Positions 22,217 through 29,364 of a stretch of DNA of 33,994 bases are shown piece after piece. Source of the stretch: SURF-55 sp040755195 (lineage in GTDB: Bacteria; Bacillota; Desulfotomaculia; Desulfotomaculales; Ammonificaceae). Below the pieces are notes generated by a model. It made no database searches, had not been told where the DNA came from, and saw only the letters and a program-made list of their open reading frames with translations. Each line of letters opens with the position of its first letter. The first letter of the stretch is position 1. Both the position numbers and the translations under genes were made by a program. The stretch is from NCBI GenBank assembly GCA_040755195.1, contig JBFMBL010000024.1, positions 1-33,994 of the forward strand. Reading direction: 5' to 3'.

Positions 22217-23638
22217 ATGCCACAAAGACGCTACCCGGTGGTAGAGAGTCTCAAGCGTTACGTGGGCAAAGGGTTTATTCCCTTTCACACACCGGGACAC
22301 TTGCAGGGAAAGGCGGCTCCACCGGTGCTAAGCCACTGGTGGGGCCGTTCGGTTTTTAAGGCCGACCTTACGGAAGTTCCCGGTCTTGATGACCTGAACG
22401 CTCCCGCCGGGGCAATCCGGCGGGCGCAGGAGCGGGCGGCGGCTCTGGCCGGCGCGGAGCAAACCTTTTTCCTCGTTAACGGGAGTACGGCGGGCGTACA
22501 GGCGATGTTCCTGGCGACCACGCACCCGGGTGACGAGGTGGTTCTTCCACGCGCCGTGCACCGGTCGGTGATTGCGTCTTTAATCCTCAGCGGCGCGCAA
22601 CCGGTGTTTTTACCGGGGCGGAATCCGGACGGCTTCAATGTCCCCCTGCCGCCCCAGGAACCCGTTTACCGCGAATCCTTGGGCCGGCACCCGCAGGCGC
22701 GGGTTCTGTTTGTCGTTTACCCGGATTATTACGGGGTAGCGGCTGACCTGAAGGCGCTTGCCGAGCTGGCGCATGCGCGGGGGCTGCCGCTGCTTGTCGA
22801 CGCGGCCCACGGGGTTCTTTTCGGCCGCCACCCGGGGATGCCGCCGGGAGCGACGGCCTGCGGGGCGGACGCGGCGGTGGAAAGCGTGCATAAAAGAGCC
22901 GGAGCGCTTACCCAGGCGGCCTGGCTGCATATCCAGGGGGACAGGCTCGACCCGCGCAGGTTGTGGGATGCCCTTCGGCTTCTTACCACCAGCAGCCCTT
23001 CTTACCTGTTGCTTGCTTCACTCGACGGGGCAAGGCGGCAACTGGAGGTGTCGGGCTTTCACACCTGCGAGCGGCTTATCGAACTGACAGACCACGCACG
23101 CCGGGCGATTTCCAGGCTGCCGGGGGTAAGCGTCCTTTCAGGGCTGCCGGACGGCTACCTCGTTGACCCGACACGGCTGGTTGTAAGCTTCAGAGAAGCC
23201 GGCGTGAGCGGCATTACCGCGGCAAAGCTGATGCGCCGCTGCGGGGTGGTCGTAGAGATGGCCGATTTTACCGGCGTTGTGCTGCTCTTCAGCCCCGCGC
23301 ACCGGATGCGGGATCTGAAGATGCTGGTGAAAGCGGTGGAAGCCGCGTTAAAAGGTCCAAAAACACGGATTCCGGGGCCTTTTCCCCAGGCGCCGCCCTT
23401 GCGGATAAACCCGCGGGAAGCCTGGCTGGCCCCAGCGAAGCAGGTTCCCCTGGAAAGCGCGGTGGGGCTTGTCAGCGCGGAAATGGTATCGCCGGCGCCG
23501 CCGGGGATTCCGTTGTTGATTCCGGGAGAGGAAGTCACCCCCGAAGCGTTGTTATATCTTAAAACGTTGCGCGACGCGGGTGTTACGGTTCACGGGACCG
23601 CCGATCCGCAGTTGAAAACCCTCAGGGTGGTGCGATAA
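22217..23638 (+). CDS. PLP-dependent Orn/Lys/Arg decarboxylase-family protein (YaaO-like)
   Basis: A 473-residue fold-type I PLP enzyme. Features are FHTPGHLQGK near the N-terminus, the phosphate-binding region NGSTAGVQAM, VDAAHG (PLP-pyridine Asp and stacking His) and the Schiff-base lysine K226 in SVHKRAGALTQ. Its length and position before tmk match Bacillus YaaO. The family includes arginine and lysine decarboxylases, but the substrate of this branch is not firmly known. The ATG has a modest AGGT site. Its stop is followed directly by the tmk start. Confidence 0.9.
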   Translation: MPQRRYPVVESLKRYVGKGFIPFHTPGHLQGKAAPPVLSHWWGRSVFKADLTEVPGLDDLNAPAGAIRRAQERAAALAGAEQTFFLVNGSTAGVQAMFLATTHPGDEVVLPRAVHRSVIASLILSGAQPVFLPGRNPDGFNVPLPPQEPVYRESLGRHPQARVLFVVYPDYYGVAADLKALAELAHARGLPLLVDAAHGVLFGRHPGMPPGATACGADAAVESVHKRAGALTQAAWLHIQGDRLDPRRLWDALRLLTTSSPSYLLLASLDGARRQLEVSGFHTCERLIELTDHARRAISRLPGVSVLSGLPDGYLVDPTRLVVSFREAGVSGITAAKLMRRCGVVVEMADFTGVVLLFSPAHRMRDLKMLVKAVEAALKGPKTRIPGPFPQAPPLRINPREAWLAPAKQVPLESAVGLVSAEMVSPAPPGIPLLIPGEEVTPEALLYLKTLRDAGVTVHGTADPQLKTLRVVR

Positions 23639-24292
23639 GTGAGCGGATTTTTCATATCTCTCGAAGGCATAGACGGTGTGGGAAAAACCACGCAGGCCCA
23701 GCGGCTGGCGGAAAGGCTCCGGGAACTGCGCTTTGAAGTGGTAACGGTGCGCGAGCCGGGGGGGACGGCAACCGGCGAGGCGATAAGGGATGTATTAAAG
23801 GATCCCGCAAGGACCATCGACGCGAGGGCTGAAGCCTGCCTTTACGCAGCTGCCCGGGCCGAACTGGTGACGCAGGTGATACAGCCCGCGCTTGAGGCGG
23901 GGAAAATCGTCCTGGCCGACCGTTATGCGGATTCAACAATCGCCTATCAGGGCGCGGGACGGGGCTTGCCGGAAGAGCTGCTCCGGGCGCTCAGCAGTCT
24001 GGTAACCGGCGGGCTTTATCCCGACCTTACCATAATCATAGACCTGCCTGCCGGGGAGGCGCTGGCCAGGCTGTCGCGGACCAAAACCGCCGACCGCATG
24101 GAAAGGCTTGAGCTGTCTTTCTTCGAACGGGTAAGGGAGCGCTATCTTCGCCTGGCTGCTGAAAGTAGAGACCGTTTTGCGGTTGTTGACGGAACGGGGA
24201 CGGTGGAGCAAGTGGAAAACGAGATATACCATGTGGTGCGGGAGGCGCTGGCAAAATGTACGACGTTGTCCGGGGGCAAGACGCGGCGATAA
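23639..24292 (+). CDS. tmk: Thymidylate kinase
   Basis: 217 residues. Converts dTMP to dTDP with ATP for DNA synthesis. P-loop EGIDGVGKTTQAQRLAERL (10-28), the REPGGTATGEAIRD motif, DRYADSTIAYQGAGRGL (dTMP binding) and a lid region around SRTKTADRMERL. The GTG start abuts the previous stop, so it is coupled to the PLP enzyme gene, and its end overlaps holB by 37 bases. The yaaQ-yaaR genes that lie between tmk and holB in Bacillus are absent. Confidence 0.97.
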   Translation: MSGFFISLEGIDGVGKTTQAQRLAERLRELRFEVVTVREPGGTATGEAIRDVLKDPARTIDARAEACLYAAARAELVTQVIQPALEAGKIVLADRYADSTIAYQGAGRGLPEELLRALSSLVTGGLYPDLTIIIDLPAGEALARLSRTKTADRMERLELSFFERVRERYLRLAAESRDRFAVVDGTGTVEQVENEIYHVVREALAKCTTLSGGKTRR

Positions 24293-25233
24293 TACGGCTG
24301 AAAACCGCGGCGCGCCTGGGTAAGGTGGCGCACGCCTATCTTTTTACCGGTCCTCCCGGTGTTGGGAAAGGGACCACGGCGAAAGCGTTTGCCGCCGCCC
24401 TTTTCTGTGACGAGGAGGCCGGCACCGGAGAAGCCTGCGGCAGGTGCCCGCAGTGCCGGATGGTAAATGGCGCCGGCCACCCGGACTTACACGAGGTAAA
24501 TCCTGACGGGGCCTCAATCGGAATCGACCAGATACGCGCGGCCGTCTTTGCTGTGGGCCGGAAACCTTACCGCCGGAGGCATGTGGTGATCATCGACCAG
24601 GCGGAGCTTTGTACCGCCGAGGCACAGAATGCCTTCTTGAAGACACTGGAGGAACCTCCAGGAGAGACGGTTTTTATCCTTGTTTCCGCCCGGCCGGAAG
24701 CCCTTCTGCCGACTGTCGTATCTCGTTGCTGTGAAGTAAGGTTTCACCGGCTCAAGCCCGAGATTATCGCCGGCGAGCTGGTCCAAAGACACGGCGCTCC
24801 GGAAAAAGAAGCAAGGGTGCTTGCTGTTCTTGCCGGCGGGAGCATGAGCCGGGCTATTGAGTTGATGGATCCCAAAGTGGCGGCGCTGAAAGAAAAAGCC
24901 TTGGAAATGGCTATGAAACCGGCCCTCGCTAAAGTTCAGGAAATCGTGAAGAATAATAAGGTGGAAAAAACGGTGGCGGTAAAAGGCCTGGAATTTTTCA
25001 GCCTCTGGTACCGCGACCTGCTATTATACAGGTTTACCAAAGACCCCGGGCTGGTAATCAACGCAGACCACCTGGCGGAGGTTGAAAAGGCCGGGCTGCC
25101 CCTGAAGAACCTGCTTGCGGCTGCGGAGGCTGTTGAGGACGGCAAGAAGATGCTGCGGGCCAACGTTAACCCGCGCCTGGTGCTCGAAGGGCTCGTGGTG
25201 CGTCTTTCTTCTGTTTTAAACAGGATACGGTAA
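24256..25233 (+). CDS. holB: DNA polymerase III subunit delta'
   Basis: A 325-residue clamp-loader subunit. It has the DnaX-like P-loop GPPGVGKGTTAKAF, a Cys cluster CGRCPQC, DQAELCTAEAQNAFLKTLEEPP and SRC (the arginine-finger-type sensor). In most species delta' does not hydrolyse ATP; here the Walker A looks almost intact (GKG rather than GKT/S). It overlaps tmk, consistent with one transcript. Confidence 0.94.
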   Translation: MYDVVRGQDAAIIRLKTAARLGKVAHAYLFTGPPGVGKGTTAKAFAAALFCDEEAGTGEACGRCPQCRMVNGAGHPDLHEVNPDGASIGIDQIRAAVFAVGRKPYRRRHVVIIDQAELCTAEAQNAFLKTLEEPPGETVFILVSARPEALLPTVVSRCCEVRFHRLKPEIIAGELVQRHGAPEKEARVLAVLAGGSMSRAIELMDPKVAALKEKALEMAMKPALAKVQEIVKNNKVEKTVAVKGLEFFSLWYRDLLLYRFTKDPGLVINADHLAEVEKAGLPLKNLLAAAEAVEDGKKMLRANVNPRLVLEGLVVRLSSVLNRIR

Positions 25234-25305
25234 ACGCGGAAGCGTGTTTTGTGCCTGCCGCGGTGAAGGCGGTAACAAGAATAATCAACGGTTGCCCGTA
25301 TTGTT

Positions 25306-25334
25306 TTGAACGGCGGCGTATTACGAAGTATAAT
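25306..25334 (+). promoter_or_regulatory. Promoter of ricT-rsmI
   Basis: TTGAAC (25306-25311), 17-base spacer, TATAAT (25329-25334), 99 bases before the ricT start. A near-consensus vegetative promoter. Confidence 0.7.
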
Positions 25335-25433
25335 TAGAATCGGCGCATGGGCCGACGCGAAACAAGGTATTGGCGCTTTAATAGGTGCCGTTTCGATAAA
25401 GGGTATACAGGTTGTTCCGGAGGAGGGGAACGT

Positions 25434-26108
25434 TTGGAGGCTGTAGGCGTACGCTTTAAAAAGGCCGGAAAGGTTTATTACTTTAATCCCGGCTCGCTCG
25501 AATTAAAACCGGGCGACGAGGTGATCGTGGAAACCGTACGCGGAATCGAGTTTGGCTGCGTGGTTGCCGGGCCGACCAATGTCAATATTGACGCGGCTGC
25601 TTTAAAGCCCGTTTTGCGGTTGGCCGCGCCTGAGGATATAAAGCAGATTTTGGCGAACCGGGAAAAGGAACGGCAGGCTTTTAAAACATGTAAGGATAAA
25701 ATCGCAGCGCACGGCCTGCCCATGAAGCTCATCGGGGTTGACTACACACTGGACGGGAGCAAGGTTATTTTTTATTTTACCGCGGAAGGACGGGTTGATT
25801 TCCGGCAATTGGTCCGTGACCTGGCGGCGGTATTCAAGACGAGGATCGAATTGCGTCAAATCGGTGTGCGGGACGAGGCCAAGGCGCTCGGGGGGATAGG
25901 CTCCTGCGGCAGGGAATTATGCTGCACAACATGGCTGTTCGACTTTGCGCCGGTTTCGATCCGCATGGCCAAGGGACAAAACCTTGTTTTGAACCCGACC
26001 AAAATCTCCGGTATTTGCGGCAGGTTGATGTGCTGCTTGAGGTTTGAAAGCCCGAACTACCGGGAGGAAGAGGCCGTGCTTGAGGAGGAGGAGGGGGGAG
26101 AGGAATAA
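25434..26108 (+). CDS. ricT: PSP1-domain protein RicT (YaaT)
   Basis: A 224-residue protein. In Bacillus, RicT joins RicA and RicF in an Fe-S complex that helps RNase Y mature mRNAs and influences sporulation and competence. The Cys pairs typical of the family are present: GSCGRELCC and GICGRLMCC, in a C-terminal PSP1 domain. It starts with TTG at 25434 (LEAVGVRFKKAGKVYYFNPG), with GGAGGAGGGG just upstream; the frame is open back to 25347 but that part has no ribosome site. It ends in an acidic EEEEGGEE tail. Position after holB is conserved. Confidence 0.93.
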   Translation: MEAVGVRFKKAGKVYYFNPGSLELKPGDEVIVETVRGIEFGCVVAGPTNVNIDAAALKPVLRLAAPEDIKQILANREKERQAFKTCKDKIAAHGLPMKLIGVDYTLDGSKVIFYFTAEGRVDFRQLVRDLAAVFKTRIELRQIGVRDEAKALGGIGSCGRELCCTTWLFDFAPVSIRMAKGQNLVLNPTKISGICGRLMCCLRFESPNYREEEAVLEEEEGGEE

Positions 26109-26118
26109 TAAATTCAAC

Positions 26119-26145
26119 GTCCGGTGTCCGACGTCCGACGTTAAA
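26119..26145. repeat. Short-period repeat of GTCCGACGTCCGACG type
   Basis: ACGTCCGGTGTCCGACGTCC then GACG, between ricT and rsmI; similar in style to 14457-14483. Confidence 0.4.
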
Positions 26146-26173
26146 AGACAGGGAACAGACCGGCAGGAAAGCC

Positions 26174-27076
26174 ATGCCCCTGGCGAAAGATACTCATAAT
26201 TCCAACGGTGACACCGGGATGTCGTGTCAAGATGACCGGACGGTTTCTCCGGGGACGCTTTATGTCTGTCCGACGCCCATCGGGAACCTGGAGGATATCA
26301 CCATCCGGGGCTTGCGGGTACTGCGCGAGGCCACCGTGATCGCCGCAGAAGACACCCGGCACACCCGGAAGCTCCTGGCACATTACAATATCAGTACGCC
26401 CCTTCTAAGCTACCACAGTTACAATCAGCAGGCCCGGGGTGAAGAACTGCTGGGGCGGCTTTGCCGCGGCGATACCGTTGCTTTGGTCTCCGACGCCGGG
26501 ATGCCCGGTGTTTCCGACCCGGGCGCGACGCTGATCCGGGAGGCGCTGGCGCATGGTTTGCGGGTGGAGGTTCTTCCCGGACCAACCGCGGTTCTTACGG
26601 CGATAGTCGCCTCCGGGTTAGACACCAGCCGATTTGTTTTTGAAGGCTTTCTCCCCGCGAAACACCGGCGGCGGGCCTTAGAGAATCTCCTGAAAGAAGA
26701 GCGCACCATTGTCCTCTTCGAAGCGCCGCACCGGCTCCTTGCCGCCCTTAAGGACATTATGGAGTTCTTGGGGGACAGGCCGGTGGCGGTGGCCCGTGAG
26801 CTTACCAAGGTCCACGAGCAGGTCTTCCGGGGTACGGTTTCCACTGCTCTGGAGCACTTCAGTGCAAGGCCGCCAAAAGGGGAAATAACCATTGTCTTGG
26901 CCGGAGGAAAACCGGAAACAGAAGACGTGGTTCCCGCAGACGGCCTTGTTTTTTCACTGGCACAGCAGTTAATGGCGGAAGGAATGCAAAAGCGAGCAGC
27001 TATAAAGGAAACTGCTCGCCGTTTTGGCGTCTCCTCCCGTAAGGTTTATTCCATTTTGGAAAACCTGAAGGGTTGA
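26174..27076 (+). CDS. rsmI: 16S rRNA 2'-O-methyltransferase RsmI
   Basis: A 300-residue SAM-dependent enzyme that methylates the ribose of C1402 in 16S rRNA. Tetrapyrrole-methylase fold with LYVCPTPIGNLEDITIRGL, AAEDTRHTRKLL, VSDAGMPGVSDPG and VLPGPTAVLTAI, the main family signatures. C-terminal RsmI helix-turn-helix-like region (KRAAIKETARRFGVSSRKVY). About 25 N-terminal residues before the fold are extra. It converges on abrB with 12 bases between them. Confidence 0.96.
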   Translation: MPLAKDTHNSNGDTGMSCQDDRTVSPGTLYVCPTPIGNLEDITIRGLRVLREATVIAAEDTRHTRKLLAHYNISTPLLSYHSYNQQARGEELLGRLCRGDTVALVSDAGMPGVSDPGATLIREALAHGLRVEVLPGPTAVLTAIVASGLDTSRFVFEGFLPAKHRRRALENLLKEERTIVLFEAPHRLLAALKDIMEFLGDRPVAVARELTKVHEQVFRGTVSTALEHFSARPPKGEITIVLAGGKPETEDVVPADGLVFSLAQQLMAEGMQKRAAIKETARRFGVSSRKVYSILENLKG

Positions 27077-27088
27077 GTTATTACTTGA

Positions 27089-27343
27089 TTACATCGCTTT
27101 TGCCCGGTCAGACATCGCTACAGCACACTCACGGCATACCAGTTTACCACGGTAATGCTGCACTTCGGAGGCGTTGCCGCAGAATACGCAGGCAGGCTCG
27201 TACTTTTTCAAGATGATTTTCTCGTGATCAACATAAATCTCCAGCGCATCTTTCTCTTCGATACCCAACGTACGCCGTAACTCGATAGGAATAACAACCC
27301 GACCGAGCTCGTCCACCTTGCGCACAATGCCCGTTGATTTCAC
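27089..27343 (-). CDS. abrB: AbrB/SpoVT-family transition-state regulator with zinc-knuckle tail
   Basis: An 84-residue DNA-binding protein. The swapped-hairpin AbrB domain covers 1-47 (STGIVRKVDELGRVVIPIEL, RRTLGIEEKDALEIYVD). The C-terminus has four Cys as C52-x2-C55 and C70-x2-C73, a probable zinc ribbon not found in Bacillus AbrB but known in clostridial relatives. It would act as a global repressor of stationary-phase genes. GGAG lies before the ATG. The neighbourhood rsmI-abrB is conserved in Bacillus. Confidence 0.93.
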   Translation of the reverse strand: MKSTGIVRKVDELGRVVIPIELRRTLGIEEKDALEIYVDHEKIILKKYEPACVFCGNASEVQHYRGKLVCRECAVAMSDRAKAM

Positions 27344-27402
27344 TCCGCTTTCCCTCCCTTTGTAAATGATTTGTCAGAATACATCAAAATAAATACAAAT
27401 AA

Positions 27403-27431
27403 ATGTTACCAGGCATGGCAGTTAAAGTCAA
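27403..27431 (-). promoter_or_regulatory. Probable promoter of abrB
   Basis: Minus strand: TTGACT (27426-27431), 17-base spacer, TAACAT (27403-27408), about 60 bases before the ATG, in AT-rich DNA. Confidence 0.55.
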
Positions 27432-27508
27432 CATTATTACAAAAATTTTTATTCGTTTACAGTTTTTTTATAGTCTTAAAAACTGTTAGACCGAATTTAA
27501 GCGCAAAA

Positions 27509-27674
27509 CTCCTCGAAAAAACCGTATCTGGACGGCAATTGGGAAGCCCCGGCCGTCAAACCCGCCGGGTCGTAATTGGCAAAAAAATTTGTGAAACCGT
27601 GTTAATACGGGGTAACTTTATGCCGAATATATGACAGGACCTGCTTAGTTTTTTCGAGGAGGGTTATCACCAAA
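27509..27674 (+). promoter_or_regulatory. Structured leader of the chemoreceptor gene; candidate ribosome-site switch
   Basis: CTCCTCGAAAAAAC (27509-27522) is a perfect 14-base complement of GTTTTTTCGAGGAG (27648-27661), which contains most of the gene's AGGAGG ribosome site. Between them lies a GC-rich foldable segment: GACGGC (27531-27536) pairs with GCCGTC (27552-27557) around GGGAAGCCC, and ACCC-GCC-GGGT follows. No known riboswitch class was recognised. The 27344-27508 stretch holds only AT-rich DNA and the abrB promoter. Confidence 0.55.
27603..27630 (+). promoter_or_regulatory. Weak sigma-D (motility) promoter candidate
   Basis: TAAT (27603-27606), 15-base spacer, GCCGAATAT (27622-27630), partly matching the TAAA / GCCGATAT pattern. 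If used, the transcript would begin after the upstream arm of the leader pairing. Confidence 0.25.
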
Positions 27675-28997
27675 ATGGGCAAACCTAATTGTTGGGATCT
27701 AAAGAACTGTCCCGTGGACCGTATGAAACAATGCCCCGCCTATATTCAAAACCTGGGGCGCCGCTGCTGGCGGATCAACGGAACGCTTTGCACCGGAAAA
27801 GAAGCCAGAAACATGGCCGAAAAACTCGCGGATTGCCTCAAATGTGAGGCTTACAGTAATATAGTCAAGTTGAAGTGGTATCAGACGAACTACGCCCGGT
27901 TCGCTTTTTTTGTCGCTCTCCCTTCTTTGATAATCTTAACGGCTGCAGCGGTTCTGTCGCGTGTAGTGGAGTCCGACGAGCTCTTCCTCCTCGTTTTTGT
28001 CGTTGCCATGGCGATATGCGGTATTCTTACGTTTGCGCCGGCCTATAAAATGATGCGCCCCGTCACAATTTTGAAGACAAAGCTTTACGAACTGGGATTA
28101 GGCAATCTGAAGTCCAAGGAAGCGATTGTCCCGCGGCGGGACGAGTTCATGCTGGTGGCGGTTGCACTTAACGATTTGGCCGACGTGATGAAAGACGTGA
28201 TATACAGCATTAAAAACAATGCCCATGTTCTGGCCTCTTCCGCGGAAGAGCTTACCGCCAGCATGGAACAGGCGGCGGTCGGGGCGTCGGAGACTGCGGG
28301 AACGGTTAACGAAATCGCTTCGACAGTTGAAAACATCAACCAGGACATTCATATGGTTGCGGGTATGGCCGAGGCTGCGGCGGCAAAAGCAGGCGAGGGC
28401 AGCAGAGATCTGGTGGAAGTCGACCGTCAGATGCAGGAAATCAAGTCGGCGGCGCAGAACGTGGGAGCGGTGGTGGAGGAACTGAGCAAAAGGGCCGGGG
28501 AAATCACCAAGATTACGGAACTGATTACCCAGATCGCTGATCAGACCAACCTTCTCGCGCTGAACGCCGCCATTGAAGCGGCACGTGCCGGGGAGCACGG
28601 CCGAGGGTTCGCGGTGGTTGCGGAAGAGGTACGCAAGCTGGCCGAGCAGTCCGGGAAGGCCGCCGACGATATTCGCACGCTGATAATGGCGATGCAGTCG
28701 CAAACCCATCAAGCCGTCGGGGCGATGGGCGAGAGCCTGAGTCTGGTAGAGGCGGGCAGCAGTGTGGTCGGAAAAGCAGGCGCCTCGTTCCGGGCGATTA
28801 TCGATAGCGTGCGCGAGGTGACCGACCAGATACGGAATGTCGATAAAGCGGCGAAGGAGATCGGCAGCGCGGTGACCAGCGTAGCTGCCTCCGTTGAGCA
28901 GCAAAGCGCTGTAACGCAAGAGGTTTCATCCTCCGCCGAAGCGCTGGCAAAACTGGCGGAGAACTCACAGCGACTGGTAGACCGGTTCAAGCTTTAG
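27675..28997 (+). CDS. Methyl-accepting chemotaxis protein with Cys-rich (two-CW-like) N-terminus
   Basis: A 440-residue receptor. Residues 1-60 form a cytoplasmic Cys-rich module (C6, C12, C20, C31, C39, C54, C57, with CWDLKNCP and CWRINGTLC) like the two-CW domain. Two membrane helices follow at about 75-95 and 102-123 with only a short external loop, so there is no periplasmic sensor. A HAMP-like linker leads to the signalling domain with the hairpin tip ITQIADQTNLLALNAAIEAA and RAGEHGRGFAVVAEEVRKLA. The sensor is probably the Cys module, perhaps for metal or redox. Its ribosome site AGGAGG is covered by the leader pairing. Confidence 0.93.
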   Translation: MGKPNCWDLKNCPVDRMKQCPAYIQNLGRRCWRINGTLCTGKEARNMAEKLADCLKCEAYSNIVKLKWYQTNYARFAFFVALPSLIILTAAAVLSRVVESDELFLLVFVVAMAICGILTFAPAYKMMRPVTILKTKLYELGLGNLKSKEAIVPRRDEFMLVAVALNDLADVMKDVIYSIKNNAHVLASSAEELTASMEQAAVGASETAGTVNEIASTVENINQDIHMVAGMAEAAAAKAGEGSRDLVEVDRQMQEIKSAAQNVGAVVEELSKRAGEITKITELITQIADQTNLLALNAAIEAARAGEHGRGFAVVAEEVRKLAEQSGKAADDIRTLIMAMQSQTHQAVGAMGESLSLVEAGSSVVGKAGASFRAIIDSVREVTDQIRNVDKAAKEIGSAVTSVAASVEQQSAVTQEVSSSAEALAKLAENSQRLVDRFKL

Positions 28998-29001
28998 ATA
29001 A

Positions 29002-29102
29002 TAACTATTCAGGCAAGGGTTTCAGGTCCGAATTCAGAAGTCAGTAGCCAGAATCCAGAATCCAGAATAGAGACTTTCTTTTATTCTGACTACTGAATAC
29101 TG
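29002..29102. repeat. Dispersed repeat X copy 2, with M6 at its end
   Basis: It carries GGGTTTCAGGTCCGAATTC, AGAAGTCAGTAGCCAGAATC and TATTCTGACTACTGAATACT, as copy 1 at 14885-15106, but here the middle is unbroken and element M6 follows the ACTGAATACTG end. The 28998-29364 gap holds only this repeat, M6 and M7. Confidence 0.7.
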
Positions 29103-29197
29103 TCCAGCACTCAAGCCGGTATTCGGCAAGATGTCGTTTGGCAGTATCTTTACCTTCGAAAGAAACGTTGTCTTATATATCAGAGTTGAGTGCTGGA
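29103..29197. mobile_element. CCAGCACTCAA inverted-repeat element M6
   Basis: A 95-bp segment with ends TCCAGCACTCAA and TTGAGTGCTGGA. Its core is the near-identical reverse complement of M2 (for example ATATATCAGAGTTGAG here, CTCAACTCTGATATAT there). Confidence 0.8.
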
Positions 29198-29247
29198 TGA
29201 ATTCTGACCCTTAATAGATACGACATAATTAAAAAAATATGGGTCCA

Positions 29248-29332
29248 GCCCGGCACTCAACCCGTTTGAAAATAGAAACGCCGAAGGATGGCATTATTGC
29301 GGAGTCTATTACAAGTGGGTTGAGCGCCGGGC
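29248..29332. mobile_element. CCAGCACTCAA-type inverted-repeat element M7
   Basis: An 85-bp segment with 16-base ends GCCCGGCACTCAACCC and GGGTTGAGCGCCGGGC (one mismatch). The similarity of the two arms continues inward (TTGAAAATAGA against TTGTAATAGAC), so it is nearly a full palindrome. GATTTTTT follows, so it may also act as a terminator between the convergent chemoreceptor and selD genes. Confidence 0.75.
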
Positions 29333-29364
29333 GATTTTTTAAGTATTCAGTGAACTCTTAATTC

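Noticed and set aside
27371..27634. 87-residue plus-strand ORF before the chemoreceptor
   Set aside because: It covers the abrB promoter and structured leader, has no ribosome site and shows no protein-like features.
27509..27674. c-di-GMP-I (GEMM) riboswitch before the chemoreceptor
   Set aside because: The conserved GACGCAAAGCC-type core and tetraloop receptor could not be found; only the general layout fits.
11476..29332. CCAGCACTCAA elements as integron attC sites, since ACTCAAC and GTTGAGT fit RYYYAAC/GTTRRRY
   Set aside because: Only some copies match (M4, M5 and M6 do not), the long perfect outer arms CCAGC are not part of attC, neighbouring copies are not in one orientation around cassette-like genes, and no integrase gene is in view.
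11476..29332. A degenerate CRISPR array made of the repeated ends
   Set aside because: Copies are kilobases apart, ends are inverted rather than direct, and no cas genes are present.
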